DNA of 64,000 bases from Archangium violaceum (GTDB taxonomy: Bacteria; Myxococcota; Myxococcia; Myxococcales; Myxococcaceae): assembly GCF_016859125.1 (NCBI RefSeq), contig NZ_CP069338.1:5147501-5211500 (forward strand). Direction: 5' to 3'. Below are positions 1-10,200 of this stretch, in pieces (the first letter of the stretch is position 1; each line of letters begins with the position of its first letter). The notes beneath the pieces were generated by a model. It worked only from the letters and a program-made list of their open reading frames with translations, ran no database searches and was not told the DNA's origin. Both the position numbers and the translations under genes were made by a program.

Positions 1-120
1 GGCGCGGCTCTCCTCGTGAAGGAACTCCTCGCGCAACTCCCACCTCTCGGCCCGCTCATCCGTCGCGAAGAGCTTGGCCCGGCTCCCATTGGCCACCAAT
101 ATCCACAGCGCGTCCGCCAT
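1..120 (-). CDS. host-attachment-like protein, N-terminal fragment
   Basis: Only the first 40 codons lie in the window; the gene continues past the left edge. The start is the ATG at 118-120, preceded by a strong AGGAGG ribosome site about 8 nt upstream. The visible N-terminus MADALWILVANGSRAKLF matches the start of the host-attachment (AtsE-like, PF10116) family, whose members begin with a short beta strand followed by an N-G-x-x-A-x-(L/I)-(F/Y) turn. The family name comes from plant-attachment genetics; the biochemical role is unknown and resembles release-factor-like folds. Product call is by resemblance of a short fragment only. Confidence 0.6.
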   Translation of the reverse strand, partial: MADALWILVANGSRAKLFATDERAERWELREEFLHEESRA

Positions 121-314
121 CGTTCATCCTCCTGCCCTTGAGGTGCGGACCCCCACCGGTCCCGGCAAGCTTCCTTCCCCTGGGCGGCCGTCGCTGGCGC
201 GCCGGGCGGGCGGGCGCCGGGGCACCTTCCCTGGAGCCGGGGGCCTGGCGTATGCCCGGGTTGCGGCCGGGGATGCACCCCGGTGGTGAAGCTTTCGGTG
301 GGAGGCCAAGGACG

Positions 315-1478
315 ATGCGCGAGATGGGTGAAGCGGCGGCCAGCTGGCTGGTGGGCAGGCTGGGGGAGATGGAGGAGGCGCTCGCCGCGCTGGTGGAGGT
401 GAACTCCTGGACGGAGAACGCGGAGGGCGGCCGCAGGGTCGGCGCCCTGCTGCGCGAGCAGCTCGCCATGCCCGGCCTCCAGGCCGAGGTGGTGCCGAGC
501 AAGCGGTACGCGGACCACCTCGTCTTCCGCTCGGAAGGGAAGGCCGGGCTCGAGCCGGTGGCGCTGGTGGGCCACCTGGACACGGTGTTTCCCCCGGGCA
601 GGTTCGAGGGCTACCGGCGCGACGGGGCGCTGCGGCGCGGCCCGGGCGTGCTGGACATGAAGGGGGGGCTCGTCGTCATCACCTGGGCCCTCAAGGCGCT
701 CGCGGCCTCGGGTGGGTTGGAGCGGCTGCCCCCGCTGCGCCTGGTGGTGGTGTCGGACGAGGAGGTGGGCTCGCCCGAGGGCGCCGACATCATCCGCCGG
801 GCCATCGCCGGAGCGGGCGCCTGTCTCGTCTTCGAGTCTGGCCGGGCCGGGGACGCCATCATCACCCGGCGCAAGGGCACCGGCATGGCCACGGCGGTGG
901 CGCATGGAAAGGCCGCCCACGCGGGCAATGCCCACCAGGAGGGGGCCAATGCGCTCTGGGCGCTCGCTCGCTTCGTGGACCGGGTGCAGCAGTTCACCGA
1001 CTACCCGCGCGGTATCACCGTCAACGTGGGCAAGGTGATGGGAGGGCAGGGGAAGAACACCGTGCCGGACCACGGGGTGGCGGAGGTGGATCTGCGCTTC
1101 TGCACCCGCGCGGACGGCGAGGAACTGGTGCGGCGCTTCCGCCAGGCGGCCGAGGAGGCCGCGGCCGGCGTCCCCGGCACCCGCATCGAGGTGAGTGGAG
1201 GTGTGGCGCGCGAGCCCCTGGAGCGCACCGAGGCCTCCGCGGCGCTGATGGCGGCGTACGGTTCGTGCGCCCATGCCTCCGGGCTGGGTCACGGCGAGGC
1301 GGCGCTGGTGGGCGGGGGCTCGGATGCCAGCACCTCGTCCGCGATGGGGATTCCGTCCATCGACGGCCTGGGTCCCCGGGGCAAGGGCTTCCACACGGTG
1401 GAGGAGTTCATCGAGGTGGATACTTTGATCCCCAAGGCTCAAGCCCTGGTGCGCTACCTCGCCTCCCGAGCGGGATGA
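315..1478 (+). CDS. M20 family metallopeptidase (carboxypeptidase G2-like)
   Basis: A 387-residue cytoplasmic di-zinc hydrolase that should cleave a C-terminal residue or N-acyl group from a small peptide-like substrate. Metal and catalytic residues are visible in family order: His87 and Asp89 in GHLDTVF, Asp114 in GVLDMKGG, the Glu149-Glu150 pair in VSDEEVGSPEG, Glu174 in VFESG and His360 in GKGFHTVEE. The frame is open from 138, but I chose the ATG at 315 because GGGAGG lies about 10 nt upstream and the extra 59 residues are low-complexity and unlike the family. No signal peptide. The exact substrate (folyl-glutamate, acyl amino acid or dipeptide) cannot be read from the sequence. Confidence 0.88.
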   Translation: MREMGEAAASWLVGRLGEMEEALAALVEVNSWTENAEGGRRVGALLREQLAMPGLQAEVVPSKRYADHLVFRSEGKAGLEPVALVGHLDTVFPPGRFEGYRRDGALRRGPGVLDMKGGLVVITWALKALAASGGLERLPPLRLVVVSDEEVGSPEGADIIRRAIAGAGACLVFESGRAGDAIITRRKGTGMATAVAHGKAAHAGNAHQEGANALWALARFVDRVQQFTDYPRGITVNVGKVMGGQGKNTVPDHGVAEVDLRFCTRADGEELVRRFRQAAEEAAAGVPGTRIEVSGGVAREPLERTEASAALMAAYGSCAHASGLGHGEAALVGGGSDASTSSAMGIPSIDGLGPRGKGFHTVEEFIEVDTLIPKAQALVRYLASRAG

Positions 1479-1542
1479 CCCCCACGTGGAATGACCGCAG
1501 GAGTGCTCCGCAGCGGGCCCTGTTCAAGGTAGAACAGGGCCC

Positions 1543-2787
1543 ATGCGTACTCCCGTCGTGTGTGTGGCCGGCCTGCTCGCGCTCGCGCTGGCCGCTGGCC
1601 CGGCCAGAGCCCAGGGCGGTCTCGGGCTCGATCTCTCGGGTGATTCGAACACCCAGACCCCCCAGGAGCAGTCCCAGGACTCCAGCGAGGATGCCGCGCA
1701 GGACTCCGGCAACCTCGGCCTGGATTTGAGCGGAGGCAGCGCCGACGCGGACCTGCAGCCGCGCTTCGCGTTGGTGGGTCTCGAGACGCCCGAGCGCGCC
1801 GGTGCCGCGGTGGCGAAGCGGTGGGTGGGCTGGCTGCAGGCGCAGGCCCTCCGTTCCGGCCGTGTGGTGAGGGTCGCGGAGACGGCCGAGGTCCGGCAGC
1901 AGTTGGAGGCGGACTACGACTCCGCCCTGCGTTGCCAGGAGGCCTCGTGCTTGCGTGGGCCCGCGGACATGCTCGACGCGGACCTGCTCACCACGGCGCG
2001 CCTGGCGCTCGAGGACGAGGGCTGGACGCTGCGGCTGTGGACGTACGACCGGGATCGGGGCGTGGTGGAGATGGACGTGGTGACGGGCCGCAAGCCCAAC
2101 GACAGCAACTTCATCCGCGAGGCGGGCGAAGTGCTGTCGAAGCGGGTGGAGGAGCTGGCCAGGCCGCGCGCCCTGCTGAAGGTGTCCTGCAACGTGTCCC
2201 AGGCGGTGGTGCGCGTGGGCGAGCGCATGCTGGGCGTGGGCAACGTCGAGGCGAAGCTGCCGCCCGGTGAGGTGGAGCTCATCGTCGAGGCCGACGAATA
2301 CTCCTCCTATACGAAGACGCTGACGCTCGCCTCGGGCGAGACGCAGGAGGTGTCCGTGCGGCTGGAGTTCAACGGCCCCGCTCCGGAAGGTCCCCCCGAG
2401 GACGTGGTGGTCGCGAAGAAGTCCCGCAAGTCCTCCAGCGGCCCCTCCCTCTTCAGCCGTCCCGCCTTCTACACCACGGTGCTGGGGTTGGCGGCGGTGG
2501 GCGCGGGCGTGGCGCTCGGCATGGGCCTCCAGGGCAAGGCGCAGGACGCGAACGGGGATGGTGTGATCGACATCTCCCGGAAGGAGTACCTGGCCGCCCG
2601 TCAGCAATCGACGATTTCCACGGCGCTCATGGCGGGAGGTGGCGCGGTGGCCGGCGGCAGCCTGCTGTGGCTCCTCATCGTCCCGCAGCGCTCGGCGCCG
2701 GCGTCCTCCACGGTGGCCCCCGTCTCCAGCGGCACGGGCACCAGCGGCACCACGGCCCTCCACTTCGTGATTGGCGGGAGCTTCTGA
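1543..2787 (+). CDS. exported PEGA-domain protein with two membrane segments
   Basis: A 414-residue protein with a clear signal peptide (residues 1-23, ending ARAQ). An acidic low-complexity stretch follows, with two copies of a GLGLDLSG motif (near residues 26 and 57). The middle has an alpha/beta region. Around residues 205-275 is a PEGA-like beta domain (KVSCNVSQAVVRVGE through QEVSVRLE), a module common in myxobacterial envelope and kinase proteins. Two hydrophobic helices follow near residues 310-330 and 365-385, separated by a DANGDGVID calcium-loop-like motif. It ends 2 nt before the next gene, so the two are probably co-transcribed. Function unknown; it may be part of a surface or sensing apparatus. 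Confidence 0.75.
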   Translation: MRTPVVCVAGLLALALAAGPARAQGGLGLDLSGDSNTQTPQEQSQDSSEDAAQDSGNLGLDLSGGSADADLQPRFALVGLETPERAGAAVAKRWVGWLQAQALRSGRVVRVAETAEVRQQLEADYDSALRCQEASCLRGPADMLDADLLTTARLALEDEGWTLRLWTYDRDRGVVEMDVVTGRKPNDSNFIREAGEVLSKRVEELARPRALLKVSCNVSQAVVRVGERMLGVGNVEAKLPPGEVELIVEADEYSSYTKTLTLASGETQEVSVRLEFNGPAPEGPPEDVVVAKKSRKSSSGPSLFSRPAFYTTVLGLAAVGAGVALGMGLQGKAQDANGDGVIDISRKEYLAARQQSTISTALMAGGGAVAGGSLLWLLIVPQRSAPASSTVAPVSSGTGTSGTTALHFVIGGSF

Positions 2788-2789
2788 AC

Positions 2790-4106
2790 ATGAAGGCCTT
2801 TTCTTCCCTCTTCTGTTGTTTGTTGCTCGCGGTGTCCGCCGCGGGCTGTTGGGTGCCGGAGCTCCCGGACGACACCCTCTTCAGCTGCGCCACGGACGCC
2901 GATTGCGCCCAGGAGGGCGTGGTGTGCGTGGCCCGCGCGGGCCAGAGCGGCTTCTGCTGCACGCCCACCGCCGAGGTGTGCAACGGCAGGGACGACAACT
3001 GCGATGGCAAGGCGGACGAGAGCTTCAACTTCCTGACCGACAGCGCCAACTGCGGCGGGTGCGGCAAGACCTGCGACGTCGAGACCCAGGTGTGTGTCAC
3101 GGGTTCCTGCAAGTCGCGCGGGGAGCGGCTCTGCGACAACGGCGTCGATGATGACGGGGACGGCTTCGTGGACTGCGCGGACCTGGTGGACTGCACCAAC
3201 CAGTCGTGCGGCGCCACCTGCATCTGCCTCGATGGCAAGCGTGGAGAGGCCGTGTGCGGCGATGGCCTCGACAATGACACCGACTCCTCCGTGGACTGCT
3301 TCGATGACGACTGCGAGGACAAGTCCTGTGGCACTGGCTGCACCTGCCGGAGCTTCAGGATGGCGGAGACCGAGTGCGGCGACGCCACCGATAACGACAA
3401 GGACGGCAAGACGGACTGCGCGGACACCTTCGACTGCTCCGGCGTGACGTGCGGCAACGGCTGCGTCTGCCGCAGTGGCGCGAAGGCCGAGTCCAGCTGC
3501 AACGACGGCCAGGACAATGATGGTGACGGCAGGACCGACTGCCTGGATACGGACTGCGAGGGTCTGAATCAGGGTGACGGCACCACGTGCTCGGGTGGGG
3601 TGCGGGTGGAGAGCATCTGCACCGACTCGGTGGACAATGACTCCGACACCAAGGCGGATTGCGCCGACACTGATTGCAACGGTAGGTCGTGCGGCACCGG
3701 CTGCACCTGTGCGTCCGGGCTCAAGACGGAGGTCTTCTGCGACGACAACCTCGACAACGACGGGGACGGTCCCCTGGACTGCGCGGACACCGCCGACTGC
3801 AACGGCAGGGCGTGCGGCACCGGCTGCACCTGCGCGTCCGGGGTCAGGGCGGAGAGTTCCTGCGGCGACGGCGTCGACAACGACGGGGACGGTCCCCTGG
3901 ACTGCGCGGACACCACCGACTGCACCGGCAAGACGTGCGGCACCGGCTGCCTCTGCGAGGCCGGGAGCAAGAAGGAAACCGCCTGCGCCGACGGCTCGGA
4001 CAATGATGGCGACGGTAATACGAACTGCGCCGACAGCGACTGCAATGGCAGGTCCTGCGGCACGGGTGGGTCGACGGCCAAGTGCTCGGGCGGCGTGTGT
4101 AAATAG
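2790..4106 (+). CDS. Cys/Asp tandem-repeat lipoprotein, MopE-like
   Basis: A 438-residue lipoprotein candidate: signal peptide with lipobox SAAGC near residue 20. After a Cys-rich start comes a MopE-type metal-binding motif (CNGRDDNCDGKADE, then NCGGCGKTC). Then come eight tandem repeats of about 40 residues, each built as C-x-D/N-x-x-D-N-D-x-D-G-x-x-D-C-x-D-x-D-C followed by a CGTGCTC-type cluster. The Asp-rich loops look like calcium sites and the cysteines probably pair. Start is the ATG at 2790, not the longer frame from 2667, because it opens the signal peptide directly after the preceding stop. The antisense frame is long only because of the repeat composition. Role likely at the cell surface, unknown. 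Confidence 0.82.
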   Translation: MKAFSSLFCCLLLAVSAAGCWVPELPDDTLFSCATDADCAQEGVVCVARAGQSGFCCTPTAEVCNGRDDNCDGKADESFNFLTDSANCGGCGKTCDVETQVCVTGSCKSRGERLCDNGVDDDGDGFVDCADLVDCTNQSCGATCICLDGKRGEAVCGDGLDNDTDSSVDCFDDDCEDKSCGTGCTCRSFRMAETECGDATDNDKDGKTDCADTFDCSGVTCGNGCVCRSGAKAESSCNDGQDNDGDGRTDCLDTDCEGLNQGDGTTCSGGVRVESICTDSVDNDSDTKADCADTDCNGRSCGTGCTCASGLKTEVFCDDNLDNDGDGPLDCADTADCNGRACGTGCTCASGVRAESSCGDGVDNDGDGPLDCADTTDCTGKTCGTGCLCEAGSKKETACADGSDNDGDGNTNCADSDCNGRSCGTGGSTAKCSGGVCK

Positions 4107-4130
4107 TCGTTCGCTGTAGCGTCGGTGCGC

Positions 4131-4155
4131 AGGTCCGCCTCCTGAAGGCGGGCCT
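4131..4155 (+). terminator. hairpin after the Cys/Asp-repeat gene
   Basis: A 10-bp stem (AGGTCCGCCT pairing with AGGCGGGCCT, one G-T wobble) with a CCTGA loop lies 24 nt after the stop and is followed by a pyrimidine-rich tract. It probably separates this gene from the kinase downstream. Confidence 0.55.
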
Positions 4156-4282
4156 CTCCTCACTTCTGACCACCCGCGGACGGCGCACCGTGCCGTCCGT
4201 GGGACAGAAGAGTCGTCATCCTGGCGACAACCTTTCCAGATCGGGTTGCCGGGAGATGAGAGGATGGAAAGGTTTACCGCCA

Positions 4283-5737
4283 ATGGGCGGCGATGACGTC
4301 ATCTCGGGAACGGTGCTCTCCGGCAGCTTCCAGGCCGTGGGCGAGAGCGCCGTTGTGGATCGCGAGCTCCAGGAAGGCGATGTCCTGGGCACCTATCAAC
4401 TGGAGCGTCTCCTCGGTGAGGGCTCCATGGGCCAGGTGTTCCAGGCCCGTCACGTGCGCCTGGGCCGGCAGGTGGCCCTCAAGGTGCTGCGCTCCGCCTT
4501 CGGCCATGACAGTGGCTTCGTTCATCGCTTCTTCCAGGAGGCGCGCGCCGTCAATCAGATCAACCACGAGCACATCGTGGAGATTTTCGATTTCGTGGAA
4601 GACGCGAAGAACGGACGCGTCTACTGCGTGATGGAGCTGCTGCGGGGGCAGAGCCTCTCGGCGCTCCTCAAGGAAGAGACGCTGTCCGTGGCGCGCATGC
4701 GCCGCATCCTGGTCCAGGTGTGCGCGGCGCTCGGGGCGGCACACCAGCTCGGGGTGGTGCACCGGGACGTCAAGCCGGACAACCTCTTCGTCACCCACAA
4801 GGGCGGGCAGGCGGACTTCGTCAAGGTGCTCGACTTCGGGGTGGCCAAGGTCCTCACGCCCGAGGGCACCAGCGGGACGTTGGACGGCACCCTCATCGGG
4901 ACGCCCACGTACATGTCGCCGGAGCAGGCCGCGGGTCTGCCGGTGGATCACCGCGCGGACATCTACGCGGTGGGCACCGTCCTCTACGAGATGCTCAGTG
5001 GGCACCCTCCTTTCGTGGCGTCCAACTTCGGCCAGCTCATGGTGAAGATCCTCACCGAGGCACCGCCGGCGCTGCCCTCGCACACCCCGGCGGGCGAGCC
5101 GATGCCGCAGGCGCTGGCCCGGCTCGCGCTGCGCTGCATGGCCAAGGAGCCCGAGGAGCGGCCCCAGCAGCTCTCCGAGGTCATCACCGCGCTGCTGGTG
5201 GACACGGCGCCGGAGCGGGTGCTCCCCGAGAACGAGCGGCCCACCGTACCCATGCCGGTGCCCGCGGGCCTGTCCGGTTCGCGGCGCCCGTGGTTGGCGA
5301 TCGCGCTGAGCGTACTGGGGGTGCTGGGAGCGGGCTTCGCCCTCTGGCGGGGGATGGAGCGTGGCGCCTCGACGGCCGTGGCGGAGCAGTCGGTGGCGGA
5401 AGCGCGCGCGCCGGCCTCCATCACCCTCACCGTGAACTCCCTTCCCAAGGGCGCGCGGGTGGTGCGCGCCGACACGGGCGAGGTGCTCGGGGTGACGCCG
5501 CTGGTGACGCGGCAGCCGCGGGCGGACGCGCCCATGGGTCTGCGCGTCGAGCTCGCCGGCTACGCTCCGAGCGAGCACGAGGTGCGGCTCGATTCACCCG
5601 CGACCCTCGAGGTGCCGCTCGTCCCGGTGGAGTCGCGGCCACAGCGCGGGGAGGGGCGGAGTCCCTCCCGTACCCACGTTCCGCGCAAGAAGAATTCAGG
5701 GGTTCGCGATGATGTCATTGATCCGTTCGCTCACTGA
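4283..5737 (+). CDS. transmembrane Ser/Thr protein kinase with PEGA tail
   Basis: A 484-residue Hanks-type kinase. N-terminal kinase domain (about 38-305): glycine loop GEGSMG, ATP lysine Lys67 in VALKVLR, catalytic HRDVKPDN (160-167), DFG (184-186) and MSPEQ in the activation segment. A single membrane helix at about 337-354 follows, then an extracytoplasmic PEGA-like beta domain (379-448) and a basic tail. The frame is open from 4190, but I prefer the ATG at 4283, which has GGAAAGG upstream; 4256 is an alternative. The last 29 nt overlap the next gene, which suggests translational coupling and a shared function. Signal and substrates are unknown. Confidence 0.88.
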   Translation: MGGDDVISGTVLSGSFQAVGESAVVDRELQEGDVLGTYQLERLLGEGSMGQVFQARHVRLGRQVALKVLRSAFGHDSGFVHRFFQEARAVNQINHEHIVEIFDFVEDAKNGRVYCVMELLRGQSLSALLKEETLSVARMRRILVQVCAALGAAHQLGVVHRDVKPDNLFVTHKGGQADFVKVLDFGVAKVLTPEGTSGTLDGTLIGTPTYMSPEQAAGLPVDHRADIYAVGTVLYEMLSGHPPFVASNFGQLMVKILTEAPPALPSHTPAGEPMPQALARLALRCMAKEPEERPQQLSEVITALLVDTAPERVLPENERPTVPMPVPAGLSGSRRPWLAIALSVLGVLGAGFALWRGMERGASTAVAEQSVAEARAPASITLTVNSLPKGARVVRADTGEVLGVTPLVTRQPRADAPMGLRVELAGYAPSEHEVRLDSPATLEVPLVPVESRPQRGEGRSPSRTHVPRKKNSGVRDDVIDPFAH

Positions 5738-6398
5738 GCGCTCCGTGTTGTCGGTGCTGGTGGCGGTGGCGCTCGCCGTGTCACCGCTGTCCGCCCACGC
5801 CGCCAGCATGGAAGCGCGGGGGGATGGGGAAGCGCAGGCGCGTGCGAAGTTCGCCGAGGGCAACCTCGCCTACGATCTGGCCGAGTTCCAGAAGGCCCTG
5901 GACGCCTACAGCGAGGCGTACCGGATGAAGCCGCTGCCGGGGTTCCTCTTCAACATCGCCCAGTGCCACCGGCAGCTGGGCCGCCCCGAGCGTGCCGCCT
6001 TCTTCTACCGGCGCTACCTGTCGCTCTCGAAGGACGAGCCGTCCAACGCCCCCCTGGTGCGCGAGCTCATCGCGGAGATGGACGAGGCGGTGCGCCTCGA
6101 GCAGGAGCGGCGCCTGGCGCGGGAGGAGACGGCGAGGGATCAGGCGCGGGCCGCGGCCCTGCGGGCGCAGGCGGAGGCGGCCGCGGCGCGCCGGGTGAAG
6201 CAGCAGGGCGGGCGCAAGTCCACCCTGGTGGCCCGGCCCACGGCGTCGACGCGGGCCGAGGTGAAGGGCGAGGACGGTCTGATGAAGAAGTGGTGGGTGT
6301 GGGCGGGCGCGGGCGCCGTGGCGGTGATCGCCGGTGGCGTCATCTACGCGGCCACCGCTCCCCAGCCGCGCCCCACGACCCTGGGCACCATCCGTTAG
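5709..6398 (+). CDS. exported TPR-like protein coupled to the kinase
   Basis: A 229-residue protein with a signal peptide (cleavage near AHAAS). A TPR-like helical region (about 40-105) contains FAEGNLAYDLAEFQKAL and FNIAQCHRQLGR. A long charged Ala/Arg/Glu helix (about 115-165) and a C-terminal membrane helix (about 195-212) follow. The start lies inside the end of the kinase gene (29-nt overlap, different frame). This tetratricopeptide partner beside a PEGA kinase is a recurrent myxobacterial arrangement, so it may be an adaptor or substrate of the kinase. Two successive ATGs (5709, 5712) are possible starts. Confidence 0.75.
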   Translation: MMSLIRSLTERSVLSVLVAVALAVSPLSAHAASMEARGDGEAQARAKFAEGNLAYDLAEFQKALDAYSEAYRMKPLPGFLFNIAQCHRQLGRPERAAFFYRRYLSLSKDEPSNAPLVRELIAEMDEAVRLEQERRLAREETARDQARAAALRAQAEAAAARRVKQQGGRKSTLVARPTASTRAEVKGEDGLMKKWWVWAGAGAVAVIAGGVIYAATAPQPRPTTLGTIR

Positions 6399-6406
6399 GG
6401 CCCGGC

Positions 6407-6430
6407 GCCCGGACGCTCAGGCCGGGCTTT
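6407..6430 (+). terminator. hairpin with T-run between convergent genes
   Basis: GCCCGG pairs with CCGGGC across a 9-nt loop and is followed by TTT. It ends the kinase-TPR unit and overlaps the stop of the opposing FHA gene. Confidence 0.45.
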
Positions 6431-6983
6431 CGCGGGAGCCACGCTGGTTGGCCAGCATCAGCGTGGCCGTGTGGCCCATGCGCAGGTGGAAGCTGTCCGC
6501 GTCGTGGAACGTGAGCCGCACGTCGCCCAGCTGCAGCTGCATGCCGGACTCCAACGGCGTGTGCTGACCGGGCCGCATCAGCTTCCCACTGAGCAGCGCC
6601 GGCCCGCCCTGGGTCAGCGCTTCCACCGCCCAGCCTCCGTCCGGTCGGGCGTGGAGCACCAGGTGCTCGCGTGACACCGTGGCGTCATTGATGACGAACG
6701 TGTTGTGCGAGGCCCGTCCCAGCGACAGCTCGTCCCGCCCGGGGACGGGGGCCAGCTCGAAGCACATGGCGTCCCCCGAGGGCAGACAGTCGTAGAGCTC
6801 CGAGGTGGGAAGCCGGGTGGTGCCGTGATTCTGCTCGCTGCTTTCCGGAACGTTCCAGACCCCCGCCTCCCACACCAACCAACAGTGTGGGTAACGGGCA
6901 CGAAACTTCTCCTTGAGTGCGAGGTGCTGCCGCACGAGCAGCGAGAGCAGCAGAGCGCGTGCCATGGGCGGAGAGCCAATCAT
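6417..6983 (-). CDS. FHA-domain protein
   Basis: A 188-residue cytoplasmic protein. The first 85 residues form a region I do not recognise, with a WEAGVWN segment. The C-terminal half is a forkhead-associated domain with LSLGRASHNTFVIND, then the SREH signature and a final beta strand LGDVRLTFHD. FHA domains bind phosphothreonine peptides, so a Ser/Thr kinase such as the one ending at 5737 on the facing strand could supply the ligand. The frame is open to 7094. I chose the ATG at 6983 because the upstream part is Pro/Ser-rich and non-domain; the ATG at 6965 is also possible and neither has a strong ribosome site. Confidence 0.75.
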   Translation of the reverse strand: MIGSPPMARALLLSLLVRQHLALKEKFRARYPHCWLVWEAGVWNVPESSEQNHGTTRLPTSELYDCLPSGDAMCFELAPVPGRDELSLGRASHNTFVINDATVSREHLVLHARPDGGWAVEALTQGGPALLSGKLMRPGQHTPLESGMQLQLGDVRLTFHDADSFHLRMGHTATLMLANQRGSRESPA

Positions 6984-7217
6984 CTTCGGGGCTTGAGCGC
7001 CACTGATCGGTGAGCCAGGGGGGCTGGGCTGTCCAGGAGTGCGCGTTTGCGAGGAGCGGATGTGGGCAGGAGCAGGCGTCCGGTCGGAGGGCACGGATTT
7101 TTCCTTGGCTCACCTCCGGCGTAAGGTGTCGCTCGAATGTTTCAGTGGGCGTCAAGAAGCCGTGACAGTGACGGAGCCCACTGCCCTGGTTCAACCCACA
7201 ACCCCCCCAGGAACTGC

Positions 7218-10200
7218 ATGCGCAACAACCCACGCCATCTCCTGGCACTGTTGAGTACAGGACTCCTCCTGCTCACAGCGTGCCCGGGTACTGAGCCCGC
7301 TGTGTGCGGCGACGGCCGCGTCGAAGGCAAGGAGCAATGTGACGACGGCAACACCGCCGACGGCGATAGCTGTTCCAGCCAATGCACCACCACCACCCCC
7401 CCCGGCGATGCCATCTGCGGCAATGGTCAGGTCGAGGTTGGTGAGTTGTGTGACGACGGCAACACCGTCAACGGCGATGGCTGCCAGAACAACTGCGTCC
7501 CCACCCCGCCGGGCCAGGAGATCCTCCACGAGTGCGGCAACGGCATCCGGGAGATCGGGGAGGCCTGCGATGACGGCAACAAGGATGACGGTGACGAGTG
7601 CACGAGCACATGTACGCTCCCGCCGGCGCCGATGGAGCAGTGCCCCGGGGCGGCGAGCTTGCCCCAGCCGGAGGCGGGCGCCACCTGCACGGTGATTCCC
7701 GCCAGCACCGCCAATGGCGCGCGCCTCTACATGGGCGTGGTGCTGATGGACGGCAAGACGCTGAATGGAGGCCAGGTGCTGGTGAACGCCGAGGGCACCA
7801 TCACGTGCGCGGCGTGCGACTGCTCGGGTGAGGCGGAGGCCGCCGGAGCCGAGCGCATCTCCTGCCCGGCGGGTGTCATCTCCCCGGGCCTCATCAACGC
7901 GAACGACCGCATCAGCGTCCAGCTGACGCCGGAGACCGGGTCGCTCGAGCGCTACGAGCACCGTTATGACTGGGACCGGGGCAACGATGGCCACACCGCG
8001 CTGACCACGCCCCGCGACGCGACCGAGGATGTCGTGCGCTGGGGCGAGCTGCGCCAGGTGATGGCTGGCACGACCTCGCTCGCCGGTAATGGCGGCAGGA
8101 CGGGCCTGCTGCGCGAGCTGGCCGCCTCCCAGTGGTCCACCAGCTTCAGCCAGGAGGGCCTGCGCGAGCCGAGCCTGACCTTCGAGCGCGCTCCGCTCGG
8201 TGACAGCAGTGGCAAGGAGCTGACGAGCGGGTGTGACTACCCGTCCATCAAGACGCCGGATGACATCCCGGCGCTCGCGGCCTACCTGGCGAACGTGGCC
8301 GAGGGCATCGAGGAGTCGGCGCACAACGAGTTCCGCTGCGTGTCCGGCCAGGGCGAGGACAGCGAGGACCTGCTGACCTCGCGTACGGCCGTCCTCCACG
8401 GCATGGCCCTCACGGCGGCGGAGATCTCCAAGCTGGCCGAGCGTGGGACGAGCCTCGTCTGGTCGCCCCGCGCCAACGTGTCCCTGTACGGCGACACGTC
8501 CATGGTCACCGCCTACAAGCAGCTGGGCGTGAACATCGCGCTGGGCACGCACCGGCTGCAGCTGGGCTCCATGAACCTCCTGCGCGAGCTGCAGTGCGCG
8601 AACTACCTGAACCAGACGCACTACTCGCAGGCCTTCACGGACGAAGAGCTGTGGCGGATGGTCACCGCGAACGCCGCGGACGCGACGGAGACCTGGGAGA
8701 AGGTGGGCCGCATCGCCAAGGGGAAGGTGGCGGACCTGGCCATCTACCGGCTCAACTCCTTCGCGAAGTCGCCGCACCGCGCCGTCATCGCCGCCAATCC
8801 GGAGGACGTGGTCCTCACCGTGCGCGGGGGCAAGCCGCTCTACGGTGACAAGGCCGTGGTGGACGCGCTGACGGTGGGCGCCGAGAAGGCCTGTGAAGAG
8901 GTGCCGGTGTGCGGCACCACCAAGGCGGCGTGCGTGGAGTCGGAGACGGGGAAGACCTTCGCCGTGCTGAAGGAGGCCAACAAGACGTCCTACCCGCTCT
9001 TCTTCTGCGCCGATTCGCAGCCGACGAACGAGCCCACCTGCGAGCCGCAGCGCACCGCTACCACCCCGCCGGCCTCGGTGAACGGCTCCAACGTCTATAC
9101 CGGCACGCGCCGGCTCACCGACTACGACGGTGACGGCATCGAGAACGCCCAGGACAACTGCCCCATCATCTTCAACCCCATCCGCCCGATGGACAACGGC
9201 AAGCAGGCGGATACCGACAACGACGGACTCGGTGATGCGTGCGATCCCTGCCCGCTCGACGCCGGCTCCACGACGTGCTCGGCCCGCAATCCGACGGACG
9301 CGGACGGCGATGGCATTCCGGTGCCCGTCGACAACTGCCCCGGTGTCGCCAACCCGGATCAGGCGGACATGGATGGCGACGGTCGCGGTGATGTGTGCGA
9401 CGCCTGCCGCACGGCGGACCCGGACGACGTGCTCTGCCCGGTCACCATCTACGACCTCAAGAAGCCGGTGGAGGGCAAGTACCCGTTCCGCGCCTACACG
9501 GTCACCATTCCCAGTGCGATCGTGACGGCCGTGTCGGGTAGCAGCTACTTCATCCAGGTCGATGATGAGACGCGGGCCAAGGGGGGGGTGGATTGGTCCG
9601 GTATCTTCGTCTACTCCTCGAATCGCACGCCCAAGGTCGGTCAACGCATTCGCGTCGAGAACGCCGTGCTGAAGCTGTACTACGGGCAGCTCGAGCTCGT
9701 GAACGCCTTCATCACGGTCCTGGATGGCGACCTCATCCACGAGGTGCCGGCGCCCGTCTCCGTCATCCCGGACGAGGTAGTTACGGGTGGCTCGCGCGCC
9801 GAGGCCCTCGAGGGCGTGCTGGTGCAGCTCACCGACGTCGTCGTGACGAAGCAGGACGCCGCCTATGGCGAGTTCTTCGTCAACACCAAGGGGAGCAGCA
9901 CGGATGGGGTGTACGTGGATGACTTCCTCTACAAGGTCTCGCCCCTGCCGGCGGTGGGCACGGAGTTCTACCGGGTTCGTGGCGTGCTGACGTGGCGCAA
10001 CAACAACTCCAAGCTGGAGCCGCGCAACGCGGACGATCTGCTCGGCCCCCCGCCGGCACTCGTCGGCTTCGGCCCCGCTGGCCTCTTCACCCGCGTGGAC
10101 CCCGCGTGCGCTCCCGCCGGGTGCTCCACCCTGGGCGGGTTGCTCACTGTCTCCGTGGCCAGCCCCTACCCCGATGATCTCGAGGTTGTCGTCGCCTCTT

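Noticed and set aside
2601..4283. 560-codon minus-strand frame opposite the Cys/Asp-repeat gene
   Set aside because: Its Val/Ala/Gly repetition is the reverse image of the DNDGDG repeats; the plus strand has a signal peptide and a coherent repeat fold.
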